Program-made: the position numbers and the translations under genes | Source: JABFRG01 sp038210445 | GTDB taxonomy: Bacteria; Myxococcota_A; Polyangia; Polyangiales; Polyangiaceae | Length of the DNA: 64,000 bases | Assembly (NCBI GenBank): GCA_038210445.1 | Contig: JBBQWQ010000008.1 | Span: 62,001-126,000, forward strand | Direction: 5' to 3' | Part shown: in pieces, positions 62,387-64,000 of the stretch | Numbering within the stretch: position 1 is the first letter of the stretch | Layout: the number at the start of each line of letters is the position of its first letter | Notes under the pieces: generated by a model | Told to the model about the DNA's origin: nothing | Databases searched by the model: none | Seen by the model: the letters and a program-made list of their open reading frames with translations, nothing else

Positions 62387-63451
62387 TTATCGAGCTGTGG
62401 GCCGGCTGGCCGCGAAGGCGGCGTCGGGCCCCCAATTTACGACGCTCGCCGACCATGCATATCCGATGCCGGCGGCGACCATGACCATGACCTTGCCGTC
62501 GCCGAGGCGGCCGGTCTCGAGTCCGCGCCGGATGGAGATGGCCTGGTCTTGCTGGCCCACGTGGCCAAACTCGTCGAGGTACACGCTCTGCTCCTGCGAG
62601 AGCCCCAGCGACGAGAGCACGTAGTCGTGGGCCGAGCGCTTCATGTGCAGAATGTTCAGGTAGCCGATGTCCTTGCGACCGTAGCCGCTCTGGGCGAGCG
62701 CCTCGTCGACCACGTTCAGGAAGTTCTGCATCGAGAGCGCATCGAGACGCGTCTTCATGCCCTCGGGGTCCGGCACGTCGAAGCGGTAGCGGTGCTCGGC
62801 GACGTCGGAGGCCTCCAGCGGCTTCACGGTTCCGCCGATGGGAATGATGACGTCGTGCGAGAACGAGCCATCGACCCGCACCGAGGTGCCGAGCAGCTGG
62901 TTTTTTCCGGCGTCGCGCTGCACCACGAGGGCGCCGCCGCCGGCGCTGAGGTTGGTGAGAAAGCGCGAGCGGGCGTTCTTGTAGTCGACGAAGTCGCCGT
63001 TGCGGTAGCCGCCGGCGATGAGCACCGTGCGCACGCTCTCGTCGGTGAGCATCAGGGCCTTGGCCATCTTCAGCGCCGCCATGGTGGTGGCGCAGCGCAT
63101 CTGCACGTCGATGGCCCAGGCGCGCTTGGCCCCGATGTCGTAGGCCAGCTTGATGCCGGCGGTCCAGAGCGGGTACTCTTTCCACTCCTCGGTGGTGCAG
63201 AGGACCACGTCGATGTCCTCGGCGGCGATGCCGCTGCTCCGGAGCGCGTCTTCTGCGGCCCAGGTGGCCATGGCGTTGGTGTGATCGCCAGGCCCGGGAA
63301 TGGGTTTGCTCACGATGCCGAACTTGGTGGCGATGATCTCCTCGGGAATGCCCGTCTCGCGGGCGATGTCCGCGGCGGTGGCGACGGTCTTCGGAATGTA
63401 GGTACCGGCAGCCACGATGCCGACGCGTGAGGTGCTGGAGAGGGCGCTCAT
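62387..63451 (-). CDS. KASIII-like 3-oxoacyl-ACP synthase homologue with altered triad
   Basis: 354 residues from ATG 63451. The thiolase fold has GIVAAGTYIPKTVATAADIA and AIDVQMRCATTMAALKMA. C120 corresponds to the nucleophile, and H269 is in NILHMKRSAHDYV. The third FabH residue, Asn in GNTS, is His here (DEFGHVGQQDQA). I recall that pattern from a subgroup of KASIII-like proteins of unknown function, not from housekeeping FabH. It could condense acyl-CoA and malonyl units. It is the first gene of the acyl operon. Confidence 0.87.
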   Translation of the reverse strand: MSALSSTSRVGIVAAGTYIPKTVATAADIARETGIPEEIIATKFGIVSKPIPGPGDHTNAMATWAAEDALRSSGIAAEDIDVVLCTTEEWKEYPLWTAGIKLAYDIGAKRAWAIDVQMRCATTMAALKMAKALMLTDESVRTVLIAGGYRNGDFVDYKNARSRFLTNLSAGGGALVVQRDAGKNQLLGTSVRVDGSFSHDVIIPIGGTVKPLEASDVAEHRYRFDVPDPEGMKTRLDALSMQNFLNVVDEALAQSGYGRKDIGYLNILHMKRSAHDYVLSSLGLSQEQSVYLDEFGHVGQQDQAISIRRGLETGRLGDGKVMVMVAAGIGYAWSASVVNWGPDAAFAASRPTAR

Positions 63452-63625
63452 GAGATCGCCGCACCATACGCAGCGTCGCTTTCGGGTCAAGCACGCAGCC
63501 AATGCCGAGTCGCCTCCCGCCCGCTTTTTCAGGCCTCCGCGTCCGCGAGGACGCACTCTTTGCGCTGATTGGGTGCGTCGCCGAGAGCGCAACGCCGCCG
63601 CCATACCGAGCATCTGCCACATCCC

Positions 63626-64000
63626 TTGGGCCGCATCCGCTACTTCCTGCTCGCGACCGACCTGGGCTTCATCGCCTACTGGCTGGTGACCTTGCTGCAC
63701 CTCCTCCCGGCGTCCTGGCTCTTCAAGGACTACACGAGCCCGGTGCTGGTGGCCTGGAACGGGTCGTTCTTGCCGCTCGACCTGGTGGTGTCGGCGACCG
63801 GGCTCACCGCGGTCGTGCGCGCTTCCCGCGGGCTCCCCTGGCAACGGTGGGCACTCCTGTCGCTCACGCTTACGTCGTCGTCGGGCCTCAACGCGGTCGC
63901 CTTCTGGTTCATCCGGCGCGACTTCGACCTGGGCTGGTGGACGCCGAATCTCTTTCTTCTGGTGTGGCCCCTCTTTTTTCTGCCGCGGCTTCTGTCTACA
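63626..64000 (+). CDS. YvaD-like (DUF5360) membrane protein, cut by window end
   Basis: 125 codons from TTG 63626 without stop. RIRYFLLATDLGFIAYWLVT, LFKDYTSPVLVAWNGSFLPL and DLVVSATGLTAVV match the YvaD/DUF5360 pattern of small four-helix membrane proteins. The final visible segment (LGWWTPNLFLLVWPLFFLPR) is a further helix, and most of the family length is present. The start is weak, with no ATG or GTG nearby. It is divergent from the KASIII-like gene across about 170 bp. Confidence 0.7.
   Translation, partial: MGRIRYFLLATDLGFIAYWLVTLLHLLPASWLFKDYTSPVLVAWNGSFLPLDLVVSATGLTAVVRASRGLPWQRWALLSLTLTSSSGLNAVAFWFIRRDFDLGWWTPNLFLLVWPLFFLPRLLST

Noticed and set aside
60036..63451. A canonical OleABCD olefin pathway
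   Set aside because: OleD is absent, and the ligase and KASIII-like motifs differ from OleC and OleA.

Overview
The window is a GC-rich bacterial chromosome segment that looks like a myxobacterium-type Myxococcota (Polyangia-like). The reasons are the many lipoproteins with Asp/Ala/Gly-rich spacers, Cys-rich secreted proteins, a MopE-type Cys motif, several Hanks-type Ser/Thr kinases with C-terminal membrane anchors, TPR/PEGA-like surface proteins, a sigma54 activator with an FHA sensor, and a sigma factor paired with a zinc-finger kinase. No phage, insertion sequence, CRISPR array or plasmid gene is visible. Coding density is high, and most long frames opposite real genes are high-GC shadows.

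Layout. 1-9 kb: envelope lipoproteins, a HEAT-repeat membrane protein coupled to a MopE-motif lipoprotein, a decayed AraC/acyltransferase patch, an SDR-type epimerase and a secreted phospholipase-D-fold lipoprotein. 9-10.5 kb: a tRNA-shaped locus with initiator-tRNA hallmarks but no CAT anticodon, then TatD. 10.9-22 kb: signalling block (FHA-GAF-sigma54 activator, two kinases, a sigma factor, two TPR/PEGA-like proteins, a Cys-rich lipoprotein). 22-31 kb: EtfD/FadF-like Fe-S membrane oxidoreductase, beta-propeller lipoprotein, FAD-linked oxidase, YacG, outer-membrane-type protein, PrsW-like protease, rpsT. 31-43.8 kb: kinase, LpqC-like esterase, aldo/keto reductase, methyltransferase, M23-like lipoprotein, sirtuin, ABC-F, LysR, cNMP-binding membrane protein, GST. 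43.9-46.1 kb: tRNA-Glu followed by an accessory-looking patch (barstar-like, orphan HicB-like, truncated HAD gene, RibD-like reductase, palindromic repeats). 46.1-53.4 kb: quinone reductase/LysR pair, desaturase, and an SDR-TetR-M81 operon with twin operators. 53.4-64 kb: S9 peptidase, a lytic transglycosylase-amidase pair, small lipoproteins, and a KASIII-like / acyl-CoA ligase / hydrolase operon, ending in a cut-off YvaD-like membrane protein.

The most general signal is architectural. About twenty genes start 5-8 nt (mostly exactly 6) after a TAnnnT or xAnnnT hexamer, the geometry of leaderless transcription from a sigma70 -10 element. A smaller set (rpsT, the Fe-S oxidoreductase, the FAD oxidase, the acyl-CoA ligase) has clear Shine-Dalgarno sequences. 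I used this signature to choose several starts. Functional names rest on motif recognition by eye; no search was run.
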